DNA of 64,000 bases from Geobacteraceae bacterium (GCA_016720395.1 JADKKR010000003.1:334163-398162); one strand, 5' to 3'. Shown: positions 1-8,981, counted from the first letter of the stretch. A program made the numbers and translations. Notes: a model not told the origin generated them from the sequence alone.

Positions 1-1
1 T

Positions 2-655
2 ATTGCAACTAGCATTCTGCTGCTGGCAGCACTCATTTTCCCTGGCATGGCTCCGGCGGCGACTGGCGTGGGGACGGTCACACACCTGAGCGGTCCGCTC
101 TTTGCCCGGAACGAGTCAGCACCAACCAGGACCCTGGCTGTCAAATCTGCCGTGGATAAGGGCGACACCCTCGTCACCGAGAAGCGTACCTATGGCCGGG
201 TAAAGTTTACGGATAATGGAGAAATAACCTTGCGGCCCGGCACCAGCTTTGTGGTGGATAGCTATTTCTTCGATAAAGAGAACCCGAAAGGTGACAGCGC
301 TGTGTTCGGCCTGGTGAAAGGAAGCCTGCGAGCCGTCACCGGCCAGGTAGGCAAACGGGGCGACCAGAATGCCTACAGGATGAAGACGCCGGCAGCCACC
401 ATTGGTGTCCGTGGTACCGCCTATGATCTGCGGGTCTGCAGGGATGGAGATTGTCCCGGGCTGGCCGACGGCATCTATTTCTTTGTCATTGAAGGGGTGA
501 TCGAGGCTCGCAACAGGGCTGGATTCAAACTGTTCGGGGTCGGACAATACGGGTATGTGAAGGATGAGGATACGGAACCGGAACTGCTTAACGAAAGACC
601 TAACGTCAATTTCGATCTCCCTGTATTTGACGCGGATGTTTGTCTCTGCCGTTGA
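2..655 (+). CDS. FecR-domain secreted protein, 5' end outside window
   Basis: The frame is open from base 2, and the residues before the first in-window ATG (base 47) form a hydrophobic stretch ending in an Ala-rich segment, so the gene starts upstream and this is the tail of a signal peptide. The mature part is FecR-like: a strand-rich segment RVKFTDNGEITLRPGTSF, then a V.G.LRAVTG element and TIGVRGTAYDLRVC. FecR domains sit in the periplasm or at the surface and often accompany secreted or modified-peptide systems. A Cys-rich tail (DVCLCR) ends it. A strong hairpin follows, so it probably ends its transcription unit. The substrate or partner is unknown. Confidence 0.8.
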   Translation: MATSILLLAALIFPGMAPAATGVGTVTHLSGPLFARNESAPTRTLAVKSAVDKGDTLVTEKRTYGRVKFTDNGEITLRPGTSFVVDSYFFDKENPKGDSAVFGLVKGSLRAVTGQVGKRGDQNAYRMKTPAATIGVRGTAYDLRVCRDGDCPGLADGIYFFVIEGVIEARNRAGFKLFGVGQYGYVKDEDTEPELLNERPNVNFDLPVFDADVCLCR

Positions 656-698
656 GGGCCAGCGAAAGGAAGTAGATTCCAGTTTGAACGGAGATTAG

Positions 699-728
699 CA
701 AATCCCCTTGCGAAAGCAGGGGGATTTG
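699..728 (+). terminator. Terminator-like hairpin after FecR gene
   Basis: A near-perfect inverted repeat (CAAATCCCCTTGC / GCAGGGGGATTTG) encloses a GAAA tetraloop, followed by a weakly T-rich TTGTTG. It separates the FecR gene from the sulfotransferase cluster. Confidence 0.6.
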
Positions 729-779
729 TTGTATCAGATGTCATCAGAATTATTGTAAATTTAATGACCGGAGGATGTA

Positions 780-1721
780 ATGACTTCACGCGCACAACAC
801 ACCGGACTGTCAAAGCGCATGTTGTACGTCACCGGTCTTCCCCGTGCCGGTTCCACGCTTCTTTGCCAACTCCTGGGCATCCACCCCCACGTGTACAGCA
901 TCGGTCACAGTTCCCCCCTTGCAAATCTGCTCGAACAGTTGCGTCACGGCCTGAGCGACAGCCCATTTCTGCTTGCCCAGCTGGATGTTGACTTCGACCT
1001 GGCTTACGGCCGCATCATCAATGCGTTCCGTGGTTTCATCAACGGCTGGACAGAAGAGACCGCCCGGCCGGTCGTGGTGGACAAAAACCGCAGCTGGCTC
1101 GGAATGGTCGAGACCGTGCAACTTCTGGATCCGGATTTCAGGATGCTGGCCTGCGTGCGCGATCCGATCCAGATCCTCGGCTCAATCGAGGCGCAGCACC
1201 AGAAGACCCTGCTGCTTGATTTCCCTGACCATATGGCCCCCAATTCGGCCTGGTTCAGGGGAGATGCCCTGTTCAGCAATAACGGAGTCGTTGGCGGCCC
1301 GCTCAGGGCTATTGAAAACCTTCAGGATATCACTAACGACCGTGGCATCAAGGAGCGGGTCTACTTCGTTATATTTGAACGATTGGTGAACGACCCGATT
1401 GGAGAGATGTCCCGCATCTTTTCCTGGCTGGGGATGCCGGAATGTGCCATTGATCCCGCCAACCTGCCGGTGAAAAAGCATGAAAGCGACAGCTACTACC
1501 GCTACAAGTATCGTCATACTACGCATCCGAAGATATCTCCTCCGGCGCCTCATCAGGTTTCGATGAGGATCGCCCGCGAGATTTTCTATAAGCACCGCTG
1601 GTTCTACGACAGCCTCTATCCCGAGGCCTATCCCGAGCTGCGGGGTGAACAGGGACCCGCTCCCGGATACGCGACAGGAACTCCTGCCAACGAACCATCT
1701 CCTCCGGTTGCAATGCCATGA
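780..1721 (+). CDS. Sulfotransferase family protein
   Basis: The 313-residue protein has the PAPS-binding 5'-phosphosulfate loop near the N-terminus (YVTGLPRAGSTLL, residues ~16-28) and the 3'-phosphate motif around residues 115-130 (CVRDPIQILGSIEA), so it should transfer sulfate from PAPS to a hydroxyl or amine. No signal peptide or membrane segment is visible, so it acts in the cytoplasm. The start has a good Shine-Dalgarno sequence (GGAGG, 7 nt upstream). It heads a three-gene run with a methyltransferase and a PaaK-like ligase, which suggests modification of a small molecule, lipid or peptide. The acceptor cannot be read from the sequence. Confidence 0.85.
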   Translation: MTSRAQHTGLSKRMLYVTGLPRAGSTLLCQLLGIHPHVYSIGHSSPLANLLEQLRHGLSDSPFLLAQLDVDFDLAYGRIINAFRGFINGWTEETARPVVVDKNRSWLGMVETVQLLDPDFRMLACVRDPIQILGSIEAQHQKTLLLDFPDHMAPNSAWFRGDALFSNNGVVGGPLRAIENLQDITNDRGIKERVYFVIFERLVNDPIGEMSRIFSWLGMPECAIDPANLPVKKHESDSYYRYKYRHTTHPKISPPAPHQVSMRIAREIFYKHRWFYDSLYPEAYPELRGEQGPAPGYATGTPANEPSPPVAMP

Positions 1722-1770
1722 TTAACGGTATATCTGGCCGTCCTGCCCCGCTCTACGGGACGCTCCGTCG

Positions 1771-2598
1771 ATGAACTCTCCTGAACCATACTGGAACCGC
1801 ATCGGTTCCGACTGGTCCCTGATCGCCCCCCCTCTTCGCCCATGCGCCGAGGATACGGTCTGTATGGAACGGATGGTCCGTGACTGGTACGGTGACCCGG
1901 CCCGCGGTTCCCTCCGGGCAGGTGTGCTGGGGGTCACTCCGGAAATAGTGTGCATGAACTGGCCGGAGCAGGCCCGGATTACCGCATTTGACAAGGAGCC
2001 GGCAATGATCGGCTACCTCTGGCCGAAAAGCGGGCTTCCCCATGCAACGCCCCTGTGCTGCAACTGGCTCTCTCTCCCGATTGCCGATGCCGGGCTTGAT
2101 GTGGTGGCGGGAGACGGGTCCCTGACACAATTGTCATTTCCGGACGAACATCAGGGGGTCGCACGGGAACTGGCCCGGGTCGTGGCGCCGGGGGGAATTC
2201 TGGTGCTGAGGCTCTTTGTGCCGCCGCTCGAGCGCGAATCGGTCGACACTGTTTTCGATGAACTCAGGAACGGCCGTATGGTGAATTGTAGCGCATTCCG
2301 GTGGCGTCTGCTGATGTCCCTTCAGGAGTGCCCGGAAAAAGGCATCTGTGTGGGAGAGGCCTGGGAGGTCTGGCATTCCCGTATCCCCTCACCAGAGCTG
2401 CTGGCAGAGTCTCTTGGATGGCCCATCGAGGCTGTCCGGGTGATTGACCGTTACCGTTCGGCAACGGCCGTGTACACCTTCACATCCCTTGAAACGGTCC
2501 GTGCTCTTCTGGAGCCTGCCTTCTTCATGACCGAACGGGTCGTCCCGTCCTATCAGGAGGGCATCCGTTATCCTACCGTATGCTTCCGACGCCGATGA
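1771..2598 (+). CDS. Class I SAM-dependent methyltransferase-like protein
   Basis: The 275-residue protein has a Rossmann methyltransferase core: a glycine-containing first loop (GVLGVTPEI, ~residue 51), an acidic residue after strand 2 (AFDKE), the DVVAGDGSL strand-4 region, and the ELARVVAPGGILVLRLF segment typical of post-motif III. The SAM loop departs from the usual GxGxG, so activity is inferred. It lies 49 nt after the sulfotransferase, and its stop overlaps an in-frame ATG of the next gene (ATGA at 2595), suggesting translational coupling. The substrate is unknown. Confidence 0.7.
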   Translation: MNSPEPYWNRIGSDWSLIAPPLRPCAEDTVCMERMVRDWYGDPARGSLRAGVLGVTPEIVCMNWPEQARITAFDKEPAMIGYLWPKSGLPHATPLCCNWLSLPIADAGLDVVAGDGSLTQLSFPDEHQGVARELARVVAPGGILVLRLFVPPLERESVDTVFDELRNGRMVNCSAFRWRLLMSLQECPEKGICVGEAWEVWHSRIPSPELLAESLGWPIEAVRVIDRYRSATAVYTFTSLETVRALLEPAFFMTERVVPSYQEGIRYPTVCFRRR

Positions 2599-3947
2599 AC
2601 GATGCCATGAAGTCCTCACTTCCGGAGCTTGTCTGGCCGCCGTTGCCGTCCGGTCCGGCTGCCTCCATGCTGGCCATGCTCCGCTACCTCGACGAGAGCC
2701 AGTGGTGGGATGCCGATCGCCTGGTCAAAAGTCAGCTTCGTCAGGCGGAGGCACTTGTGGCACATGCGCGCAGCTCCAGCCCTTACAGTTCCGACCGCCT
2801 CAAGGGGTTCAGCGGTTCATCGCCGCTCAACATGGAGAGGTGGCGTGAACTGCCGCTGCTTACCCGGGCAGAGATCCAGGAGGCGGGGGATTTACTGCAC
2901 TGTCGCCATCTGCCGCCGGAACACGGAGAAACCTTCACAACCACAACCTCCGGTTCGACCGGACAGCCGGTCACGACCCGGGGGACCGGACTGACCCGCT
3001 TTTTCTGGAATGTTCTGACTCTGAGGGATCACTGCTGGCATAAGCGCTCGGTGGATGGCTGCCATGCAATCATCAGGGTGTTCGACTTCCCGGCGGAGAA
3101 CGGTCTGGAACAGCCGGATTGGGGAGCACCGTTCAATCAGGTTTACACCACGGGGCCGAGTGCACTCATCAGCCTTCTGGTCGATGTTTCGAAACAGGCG
3201 GAATGGCTCCTGCACGTAAATCCCCGTTATCTGCTGACCTATCCCTCCAACCTGAAGGCACTGCTGGAGATCTTCGATCAGACGGGAGACTCCCTGTCGA
3301 ATCTCCGGCAGGTTCGCACCATTGGCGAGACACTGACATCCGATATCGCAGATGCATGCCGGAGCGTATGGAAAGTTCCGGTAGTGGATATGTACAGCTC
3401 CCAGGAGGTCGGCTATATCGCCATGCAGTGCCCGGATGGAGATTGCTATCATGCCCAGTCGGAAAACCTGCTGGTGGAGGTGCTGGACGAGACCGGCAAC
3501 CCCTGTGGACCGGGTCAGGTGGGGCAGGTGGTGGTGACGGCGCTGCATAATTTCGCGACCCCCCTGATCAGGTATGCCATCGGTGATTATGCGGAGGTCG
3601 GAGAGCCGTGCAGCTGCGGCCGCGGCCTTCCGTCACTCAGACGCATACTCGGCCGTCGCCGTAATCTTCTGACCCTCCCCACAGGTGAGCGGTTCTGGCC
3701 CATTTTCGGCACACGGACCTTCCGGGATATCTCGCCCGCCATACGCCAGTACCAGGTGATCCAGACCGCACTCGACCGGTTGGAGGTACGGCTGGTAACG
3801 GACGTGGCGCTCAGCGTTGATATCGAGCAGAAATTACGGGAGCTGGTCGTCCGGACTGTCGGCTACCCACTCGGAGTCGATTTCGCCTATCCCGCGGAGA
3901 TCCGTGTTGCTGCGGGAAAACATGAGGAGTTCAGGTCTGAAATATAA
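2580..3947 (+). CDS. PaaK-like adenylate-forming enzyme
   Basis: The 455-residue protein belongs to the phenylacetate-CoA ligase / CapK / coenzyme F390 synthetase-like branch of the ANL superfamily. The ATP-binding P-loop is TTTTSGSTGQPV (~residues 121-132), followed by YSSQEVGYIAMQC and the C-terminal-domain hinge LIRYAIGDYAE with a CSCGRG metal-like element and GRRRNLL. It should activate a carboxylate as an acyl-AMP. The ATG at 2580 has AGGAGG about 20 nt upstream. The in-frame ATG at 2595 overlaps the methyltransferase stop and may be the real start. Together with a sulfotransferase and a methyltransferase this looks like a tailoring cassette. No CoA or carrier protein is seen nearby. Confidence 0.8.
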   Translation: MLPTPMNDAMKSSLPELVWPPLPSGPAASMLAMLRYLDESQWWDADRLVKSQLRQAEALVAHARSSSPYSSDRLKGFSGSSPLNMERWRELPLLTRAEIQEAGDLLHCRHLPPEHGETFTTTTSGSTGQPVTTRGTGLTRFFWNVLTLRDHCWHKRSVDGCHAIIRVFDFPAENGLEQPDWGAPFNQVYTTGPSALISLLVDVSKQAEWLLHVNPRYLLTYPSNLKALLEIFDQTGDSLSNLRQVRTIGETLTSDIADACRSVWKVPVVDMYSSQEVGYIAMQCPDGDCYHAQSENLLVEVLDETGNPCGPGQVGQVVVTALHNFATPLIRYAIGDYAEVGEPCSCGRGLPSLRRILGRRRNLLTLPTGERFWPIFGTRTFRDISPAIRQYQVIQTALDRLEVRLVTDVALSVDIEQKLRELVVRTVGYPLGVDFAYPAEIRVAAGKHEEFRSEI

Positions 3948-4116
3948 TTAAAAATCAAACGGTGGAGTAGGCTACGGGAGGAATGTCGTTGAGCGGGGTG
4001 AGTGCCGGCCGTTAGCTTGAGTAGGCCGGTATCACACTGCCGGGCGGTCGCGGCAGATATTGCCGGAAACATAAAATCTCTGACCACTACACTGCCTGAT
4101 TTCACGATTATCTTTC

Positions 4117-4146
4117 TTGACATCATGATGTTTAAAACTTTACACT
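4117..4146 (+). promoter_or_regulatory. Predicted sigma-70 promoter of cytochrome c7
   Basis: A perfect -35 box (TTGACA, 4117-4122) is followed, after an 18-nt spacer, by TACACT (4141-4146), 33 nt before the start codon of the cytochrome gene. Confidence 0.6.
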
Positions 4147-4179
4147 ATTGAAAAATTCACCTCGTAAGGAGACCTCAGC

Positions 4180-4461
4180 ATGAAGAATCTGATCCTCGGT
4201 ATTACCATTGTCATGTTTGCTGCCGGAAGCGTACTCGGCTCAGACATGATCAGCCTGCCTGCCAAGAACGGTAATGTGAACTTCCCTCACTCAAAGCATA
4301 TGGCGATCAAGCAGGAAAAGGGATGCAAAGCCTGCCATGAGACTGACAAGGGCGGGAAGATCTCGGGACTCGGTAAGGACTGGGCTCACAAGACCTGCAA
4401 AGGGTGCCATGAGACTCTGAAAAAAGGACCTACCAAGTGCGGCGAATGCCATAAGAAGTAA
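4180..4461 (+). CDS. ppcA: Triheme periplasmic cytochrome c7 (PpcA family)
   Basis: The 93-residue precursor has a Sec signal peptide (~20 residues) and a mature part of about 72 residues. It contains three CxxCH haem sites (CKACH, CKGCH, CGECH) and the NFPHSKHM and AHKTCKGCH segments that supply distal His ligands, with the Lys-rich surface typical of Geobacter PpcA. Family members carry electrons from inner-membrane quinol oxidases to outer-surface conduits during metal reduction. The gene has its own promoter and a strong terminator, so it is monocistronic. Several paralogues usually exist per genome (PpcA-E), so the exact letter is uncertain. Confidence 0.93.
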   Translation: MKNLILGITIVMFAAGSVLGSDMISLPAKNGNVNFPHSKHMAIKQEKGCKACHETDKGGKISGLGKDWAHKTCKGCHETLKKGPTKCGECHKK

Positions 4462-4518
4462 TCGAAACGTTACATCAGCCTGTTAAGTTAATCTTTCTGC
4501 TTCACTCGTTAAACCTTC

Positions 4519-4550
4519 GAGCCCATGACGTGAAATCACGCCATGGGCTC
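4519..4550. terminator. Bidirectional terminator
   Basis: A long inverted repeat (GAGCCCATG...CATGGGCTC with an inner CGTGA/TCACG) lies between the convergent cytochrome and DUF2878 genes and is followed by GCTTTGTT on the + strand. Confidence 0.75.
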
Positions 4551-4557
4551 GCTTTGT

Positions 4558-5082
4558 TCAGTCCCTGTGACTGAGTGTCTTAGCCAGCCAGGTCAGCAGC
4601 GGTGTCATTAAACCCCAGCCGATCGCCAGCAGCAGCATCCCGGTTGATGTCGGCAGTGCCTCGGTTGCTCCCAGCTTTGCCCCGCTGTAATAGGCCAGCG
4701 GCCCGCCGATGGCACCGAAGGCCGCCGCCAGGAGATAGCGTCCACGGAGCCAGGACATTGATACATTCAGGGTGGCGGCAAAGTTCAGCCAGAGACAGAT
4801 CATCCAGGGCGGGCTGAAGGGACGGGGAAACAGATGCTGCAGCGGCGTGAAGACGCCGCCAGTCACGAAAGCGGTGTCGAAAAGGAAGCCGAGCAGACCA
4901 GCCAGCAGCAGCAGCTCTACTTCACCAGACCGATTATCCTGAAGTGCCAGATGGATCGCCAGGGTCGGCAGCATCGCCAGCGGCCCGAGCCAGGGCATGC
5001 CATGGGCCGTTCCCAGTACTGCCGCGAACCAGGCCGCCTGGAACAGTACCACATTGATCACTTTGCGGGTCAGGTCGTTCAC
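4558..5082 (-). CDS. DUF2878 inner-membrane protein
   Basis: This 174-residue protein has about five hydrophobic helices and short charged loops and resembles the DUF2878 family. No catalytic motif is apparent. It overlaps the lipocalin gene by 4 bases (start 5082 versus stop 5079) and is the last gene of the lipocalin/CFA-synthase/DUF1365/amine-oxidase run. DUF2878 genes commonly travel with these neighbours, which suggests a role in membrane lipid modification, but its biochemistry is unknown. Confidence 0.75.
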   Translation of the reverse strand: MNDLTRKVINVVLFQAAWFAAVLGTAHGMPWLGPLAMLPTLAIHLALQDNRSGEVELLLLAGLLGFLFDTAFVTGGVFTPLQHLFPRPFSPPWMICLWLNFAATLNVSMSWLRGRYLLAAAFGAIGGPLAYYSGAKLGATEALPTSTGMLLLAIGWGLMTPLLTWLAKTLSHRD

Positions 5083-5618
5083 GGGCGGATCCCACCGTCC
5101 GGCCAGCGCTGGGGAACCTTGCGCAGTTTCGAGATGTCGTAGCCCTGTCCCTCCAGTTCCTTAACCAGCCCCAGGTAGTCCGCCTCGGGGATCTGCGGGG
5201 TGCGGGCCATGATCCAGACGTAGTCACGCTTGTTGCGGCCGATGACGGTCTGGCTGTAGTCTGCATTGAGGTGGGTAATCAGAAATTCGGACTTTAACGG
5301 CCAGATAAACTGCATGCCCCAGGTGGAGTTGTTGACTCTGTCCACGATGAAGCCGCGCGGGTTATAGCGTTTGGATGGGCCGTCAAAGCCCCCCTTGTTG
5401 AAGGTGAAAACCGTGTCGATGCTGCCGTCCGGATCAAGCCGGTAGGTCTCGATACCGTTGTAGGCCTCGGTTTCGATGAAGGTCGGGATGCAGGCGATAA
5501 CGTACCAGGGGCCCATGAAGCGCTTAATGTCGACGTTGTCGATTGTCTTGAGCGGCGGCAGAGAAGCGCTGCAGCCGGTTACGAACAGCAGTGCAATGGT
5601 CAGAATCGTATGTTTCAT
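5079..5618 (-). CDS. blc: Outer-membrane lipocalin (Blc type)
   Basis: The 179-residue lipoprotein has a lipobox-like LLFVTGC (Cys ~16), then the lipocalin signature RFMGPWYVIACIP (~residues 33-45) and the closing strands YVWIMARTPQIP. Bacterial lipocalins sit in the outer membrane and bind fatty acids or lysophospholipids. The frame is open much further upstream, but the ATG at 5618 has AAGGAAGG correctly spaced and is followed directly by the signal peptide. It overlaps the CFA-synthase gene by 4 bases, which supports a lipid-related role. A second lipocalin is at 19944. Confidence 0.88.
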   Translation of the reverse strand: MKHTILTIALLFVTGCSASLPPLKTIDNVDIKRFMGPWYVIACIPTFIETEAYNGIETYRLDPDGSIDTVFTFNKGGFDGPSKRYNPRGFIVDRVNNSTWGMQFIWPLKSEFLITHLNADYSQTVIGRNKRDYVWIMARTPQIPEADYLGLVKELEGQGYDISKLRKVPQRWPDGGIRP

Positions 5619-6907
5619 TGTTGTGCCTTCCTTTTCAGTGGCGGTAATATCGGTTCCTCCCGGTATCCCGGCTTGCTGAACAGCAGCTGAACAACGCCGG
5701 TGAATCGTTCTGCAAAACCTCCCTCGCAGTAGCAGAGATAATATTCCCACATCCTTATGAAACGCTCGTCAAAGCCCATTTCCCGGACCTGCTCAAGGTT
5801 GGCATGAAAGGCGTTCCGCCATTCCCGCAGGGTGCGGGCGTAGTGCGGAGAGAGGTCCTCCAGGCTGTTAAGGCGCAGGTCGGTGGAACGTGCAACAGCG
5901 TCGGAGATGGCATGCAGTGAGGGACAGCAACTGCCGGGAAAGATGTAGCGGTTGATGAAGTCAGGAGAGTCCAGATAGCGGTCATAGAGATGATCCGGCA
6001 TGGTGATGGCCTGGATAACTGCGGCCCCATCCGTTTTCAGGCGCTCGGCGCAGGTCCGGAAATAGATCGGCAGGTGACGGTGCCCGACCGCTTCAATCAT
6101 CTCGATCGAGATCAGCCGGTCAAACTGCCCGGTCAGGTCGCGGTAGTCCTGCTGCAGCAGGGTGATGCGATCCTCAAGCCCTGATTCTGCTATCCGCTCA
6201 GCGGCAAGATCGTGCTGCTGCTTCGAGATCGTAGTGGTGGTGACGTGGCATCCGTAGTGCCGGGCGGCATAGATCGCAAAGCCGCCCCAGCCGGTACCTA
6301 TCTCCAGCACCCGCATACCGGGGGTCAACCCCAGTTTGCGGCAGATGCGATCGAACTTTGCCGCCGATGCCTCAGCCAAGGTACTGTCCGCCTGTTCGAA
6401 GATGCCGCAGGAATAGGCCATGGTGGGGTCGAGGAACAGCTGGTAGAACTCATTGCCCAGGTCGTAATGGGCAGCGATATTTCTGCGGCTACCGCTGCGG
6501 GTGTTATCGTTCAGGCGGTGCAAAAGCCGCTGCAGCGGTACAGTCAAGCGCGCCAGCCCTCCTTCAAGCTGCTGCTGAGCACCCTGGTTGCGGACCATGA
6601 TCTGCACCAGTGCCGTCAGGTCACTGCAGTTCCACAGGCCGTCCATATAGGTCTCACCAGCGGCGATCGTACCGCCGAAGGCCACCCGCCGGTAAAAGTC
6701 GTGGTGCTGGACGCGCACGGTGGTCGTCAACTCTGAGCCCGGTTGGCCGAATTCCAGGCGTTCATCGCGATCGATGAAAATCAGGTGCCCCTGCCGGACC
6801 TGCGCCAGGCTCCTCAGTACCAGACCCCGCGCCAAACGGTTCAGGATGCCGTTGGGCGGAGTAGCACTGTCATGGCAGGGTGTATAGGTCTGTTCGTTGT
6901 CACTCAT
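5615..6907 (-). CDS. cfa: Cyclopropane-fatty-acyl-phospholipid synthase family protein
   Basis: The 430-residue protein has the full CFA-synthase arrangement: an N-terminal region of ~130 residues, then a methyltransferase domain with VLEIGTGWGGFAIYAA as the SAM loop, and conserved segments IEMIEAVGHRH and YIFPGSCCPSL. It should use SAM to methylate or cyclopropanate the double bond of membrane acyl chains. It lies between DUF1365 and lipocalin genes with 4-base overlaps on both sides. Homologues in this context are linked elsewhere to methylated (furan) fatty acids rather than plain cyclopropanes, so the product is uncertain. Confidence 0.9.
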   Translation of the reverse strand: MSDNEQTYTPCHDSATPPNGILNRLARGLVLRSLAQVRQGHLIFIDRDERLEFGQPGSELTTTVRVQHHDFYRRVAFGGTIAAGETYMDGLWNCSDLTALVQIMVRNQGAQQQLEGGLARLTVPLQRLLHRLNDNTRSGSRRNIAAHYDLGNEFYQLFLDPTMAYSCGIFEQADSTLAEASAAKFDRICRKLGLTPGMRVLEIGTGWGGFAIYAARHYGCHVTTTTISKQQHDLAAERIAESGLEDRITLLQQDYRDLTGQFDRLISIEMIEAVGHRHLPIYFRTCAERLKTDGAAVIQAITMPDHLYDRYLDSPDFINRYIFPGSCCPSLHAISDAVARSTDLRLNSLEDLSPHYARTLREWRNAFHANLEQVREMGFDERFIRMWEYYLCYCEGGFAERFTGVVQLLFSKPGYREEPILPPLKRKAQQ

Positions 6908-7683
6908 GGATGATAGCGTCCTTTCCTCACGTCAAGGGTTTCCGGGTGCGGGCAGAAGGGTACCCCTTTCAGTTTCAGGCGTAGCGCCTGCCAGTAGATG
7001 GCAGCAACCACCTTGGCCGTCATAAACGGCCAGCGCAGAAGGGCTCCGGCCAGGTTGCCGCCGGTCAGCGGCTGCTGCTGCAGATTCAGGGAGGCGTTGA
7101 AAATGTCACTACCCTGTCGCCGGCTGGTCATGTGTACCGCCAGTCGTTCCCCCGGGGGGGTGAAGCGCCAGTTGTAGTCCATGTCCATCGGCATGAAGGG
7201 GGACACGTGAAACTCTTTGTCCAGCCGGAAGGTGTGCCATTCCCCCTCTTTCGGCGCGGTCCGGGCGTCGAAGACCCGCTGGTATTCCTCGCCCCAGGGG
7301 GTGTTGTGGATCTCGACCAGGTAGGCCTCCAGGGTGTGACCGTCCCCGGCAAAACAGTAGTAGATGCTGATCGGGTTGAAACAGTATCCCATATATCGCA
7401 GGTGGGTCAAGAGGCGGATCGGGCCGGCGGGGCGGAAACCGAGCTGTCGCTGCACCTCGTCCCGCACGGCCTGGTCGAGCGGATCTGAAGATGAATGGCA
7501 GTAATCCATCCGTCGGAAACTGGCCCAGTTCGGTCGCTCCACTGACCAGAACCAACGGTCGGCAAAGACCTGCTCCAGTTCCGCCAGATCGAGATACAGG
7601 AAGAACAGGGTGTAGCGAAACGCGTTGCCGACCGGGGTCAGTCGTTGATGGCCGACATGGCCGGTATAGATCCGGCTTTCCAT
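6904..7683 (-). CDS. DUF1365 protein, lipid-modification partner
   Basis: The 259-residue protein carries the DUF1365 hallmarks: IYTGHVGHQRLTPVGNAFRY at the N-terminus, LLTHLRYMGYCFNPISIYYC in the middle, and EVHNTPWGE-like and KEFHVSPFMPMDMDY segments. The ATG at 7683 follows GGGA and immediately succeeds the stop of the amine-oxidase-like gene. Family members are found almost always between a COG2907 flavoprotein and a CFA synthase. In Rhodobacter this trio has been tied to methylated furan fatty acid synthesis. The specific reaction here is inferred. Confidence 0.85.
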   Translation of the reverse strand: MESRIYTGHVGHQRLTPVGNAFRYTLFFLYLDLAELEQVFADRWFWSVERPNWASFRRMDYCHSSSDPLDQAVRDEVQRQLGFRPAGPIRLLTHLRYMGYCFNPISIYYCFAGDGHTLEAYLVEIHNTPWGEEYQRVFDARTAPKEGEWHTFRLDKEFHVSPFMPMDMDYNWRFTPPGERLAVHMTSRRQGSDIFNASLNLQQQPLTGGNLAGALLRWPFMTAKVVAAIYWQALRLKLKGVPFCPHPETLDVRKGRYHP

Positions 7684-7685
7684 GG

Positions 7686-8930
7686 CTAGAGTCCCTTCCC
7701 GAACTGCCGGCAGACCGCCAGGGCACTCTTGACGCCATCCTCGTGAAAGCCCCAGCTCCAGTAGGCACCGCAATACGAGGTGCGGTTGACGCCGCTGATC
7801 TCGTCCCTTCGTTTTTGTGCTTCGAAGGCACCAGTTGAGTAGACCGGGTGGTGATAGGTCAGTCGGCGGATGACCTTCTCCGGGTCGATGGCTCCTGGAC
7901 TGTTGAGGGTCACGCAGAACTCAACCGGCGCCTTGATACTTTGCAGCAGATTCATCCAGTAGGTCAGTACAACACTGTCTTGCCGGCGGCTCGGGAGCAG
8001 GCAGTTCCAGCTGGCCCTGGCTTTTGGGATCGACGGCAGCAACCGGCAGTCAGTGTGCAGCACCGTATCGTTTTTCTGATAGGGAATGGCTCCCAGCAGA
8101 GCCCGTTCCGCATCCGACGGGTCGGCCAGCAACGCCAGGGCCTGGTCGCTGTGGCAGGCCACGACCACATGGTCGAAATCCATTGGCTCGCCGCCGCGCG
8201 GGGTGACCGACACCCGGTCGTGGAAACGCTGCACCCGTTCCACCGGTGTCGACAGGCGTATCCGGTCGCGGAAGGGGCGGGTCAGTGGCTCCACATACTG
8301 CCGGGAGCCACCTTTGACCACCCGCCAGGTGGGCTGGTCCACAACGTTGAGCATGCCATGGTTGGTGAAGAACTGCACGAAGGCCGCGGCCGGGAAATCC
8401 AGGAAACGGGCCGGGTCGGCCGACCAGACCGCCGAACCCATGGGGACCAGGAACTTATCGATGAACAGGGATGAATAGCCGTTGGCCCGGAGATAGTCTC
8501 CCAAGGTCAGGCTCATGTCGCTGCTGCCGTAAAGTTCGCCTGAGGCGCGGTTGAAGCGCAGGATCTCCAGCAGCATGCGCCAGAAGGGGAGGCTGAGGAT
8601 GTTTTTCCGCTGGGCGAAAAGCGTATCCAGGTTGGTGGCGCTGTACTGCAGCCCACTGGCTTCGCAGACGGCCGAAAAGCTCATCACGCTGGGCTGCGAG
8701 GGGACGTCCAGACGGTCCAGCAGCTTGATGAAATTGGGGTAGGTGCGATCGTTGAAGACGATAAAACCGGTATCCACTGCGTAGGTTTCACCTTCAAGGG
8801 GCACATCCAGCGTGTTGGTGTGCCCGCCCGGATAGTCGTTGGCCTCGAACAGGGTGATCTCATGCTCGCCGCACAGCAGGTGCGCGGTCGTCAGACCTGA
8901 TATACCGCCGCCGATGATCGCTATCTTCAT
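7686..8930 (-). CDS. FAD-dependent amine oxidase-like oxidoreductase (COG2907)
   Basis: The 414-residue flavoprotein begins with a classical ADP-binding fold (MKIAIIGGGISGLTTAHLL) and continues with the acidic ribose-binding FEANDYPGGHTNT. The rest follows the COG2907 pattern (VDTGFIVFND, and a C-terminal YCGAYWSWGFHEDGVKSAL, which caps the FAD site). It is the first gene of a tightly packed five-gene run with DUF1365, CFA synthase, lipocalin and DUF2878. The context suggests it oxidises a membrane fatty acyl chain. No electron acceptor can be deduced. Confidence 0.85.
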   Translation of the reverse strand: MKIAIIGGGISGLTTAHLLCGEHEITLFEANDYPGGHTNTLDVPLEGETYAVDTGFIVFNDRTYPNFIKLLDRLDVPSQPSVMSFSAVCEASGLQYSATNLDTLFAQRKNILSLPFWRMLLEILRFNRASGELYGSSDMSLTLGDYLRANGYSSLFIDKFLVPMGSAVWSADPARFLDFPAAAFVQFFTNHGMLNVVDQPTWRVVKGGSRQYVEPLTRPFRDRIRLSTPVERVQRFHDRVSVTPRGGEPMDFDHVVVACHSDQALALLADPSDAERALLGAIPYQKNDTVLHTDCRLLPSIPKARASWNCLLPSRRQDSVVLTYWMNLLQSIKAPVEFCVTLNSPGAIDPEKVIRRLTYHHPVYSTGAFEAQKRRDEISGVNRTSYCGAYWSWGFHEDGVKSALAVCRQFGKGL

Positions 8931-8981
8931 AATTCACCTTTCATTTTTAAACAATAGACGATCAAGTTATGACTGCATGGA

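Noticed and set aside
4005..4029. CCGGCC/GGCCGG inverted repeat after the PaaK-like gene
   Set aside because: Only six base pairs with a 13-nt loop and no T run. Too weak to call a terminator.
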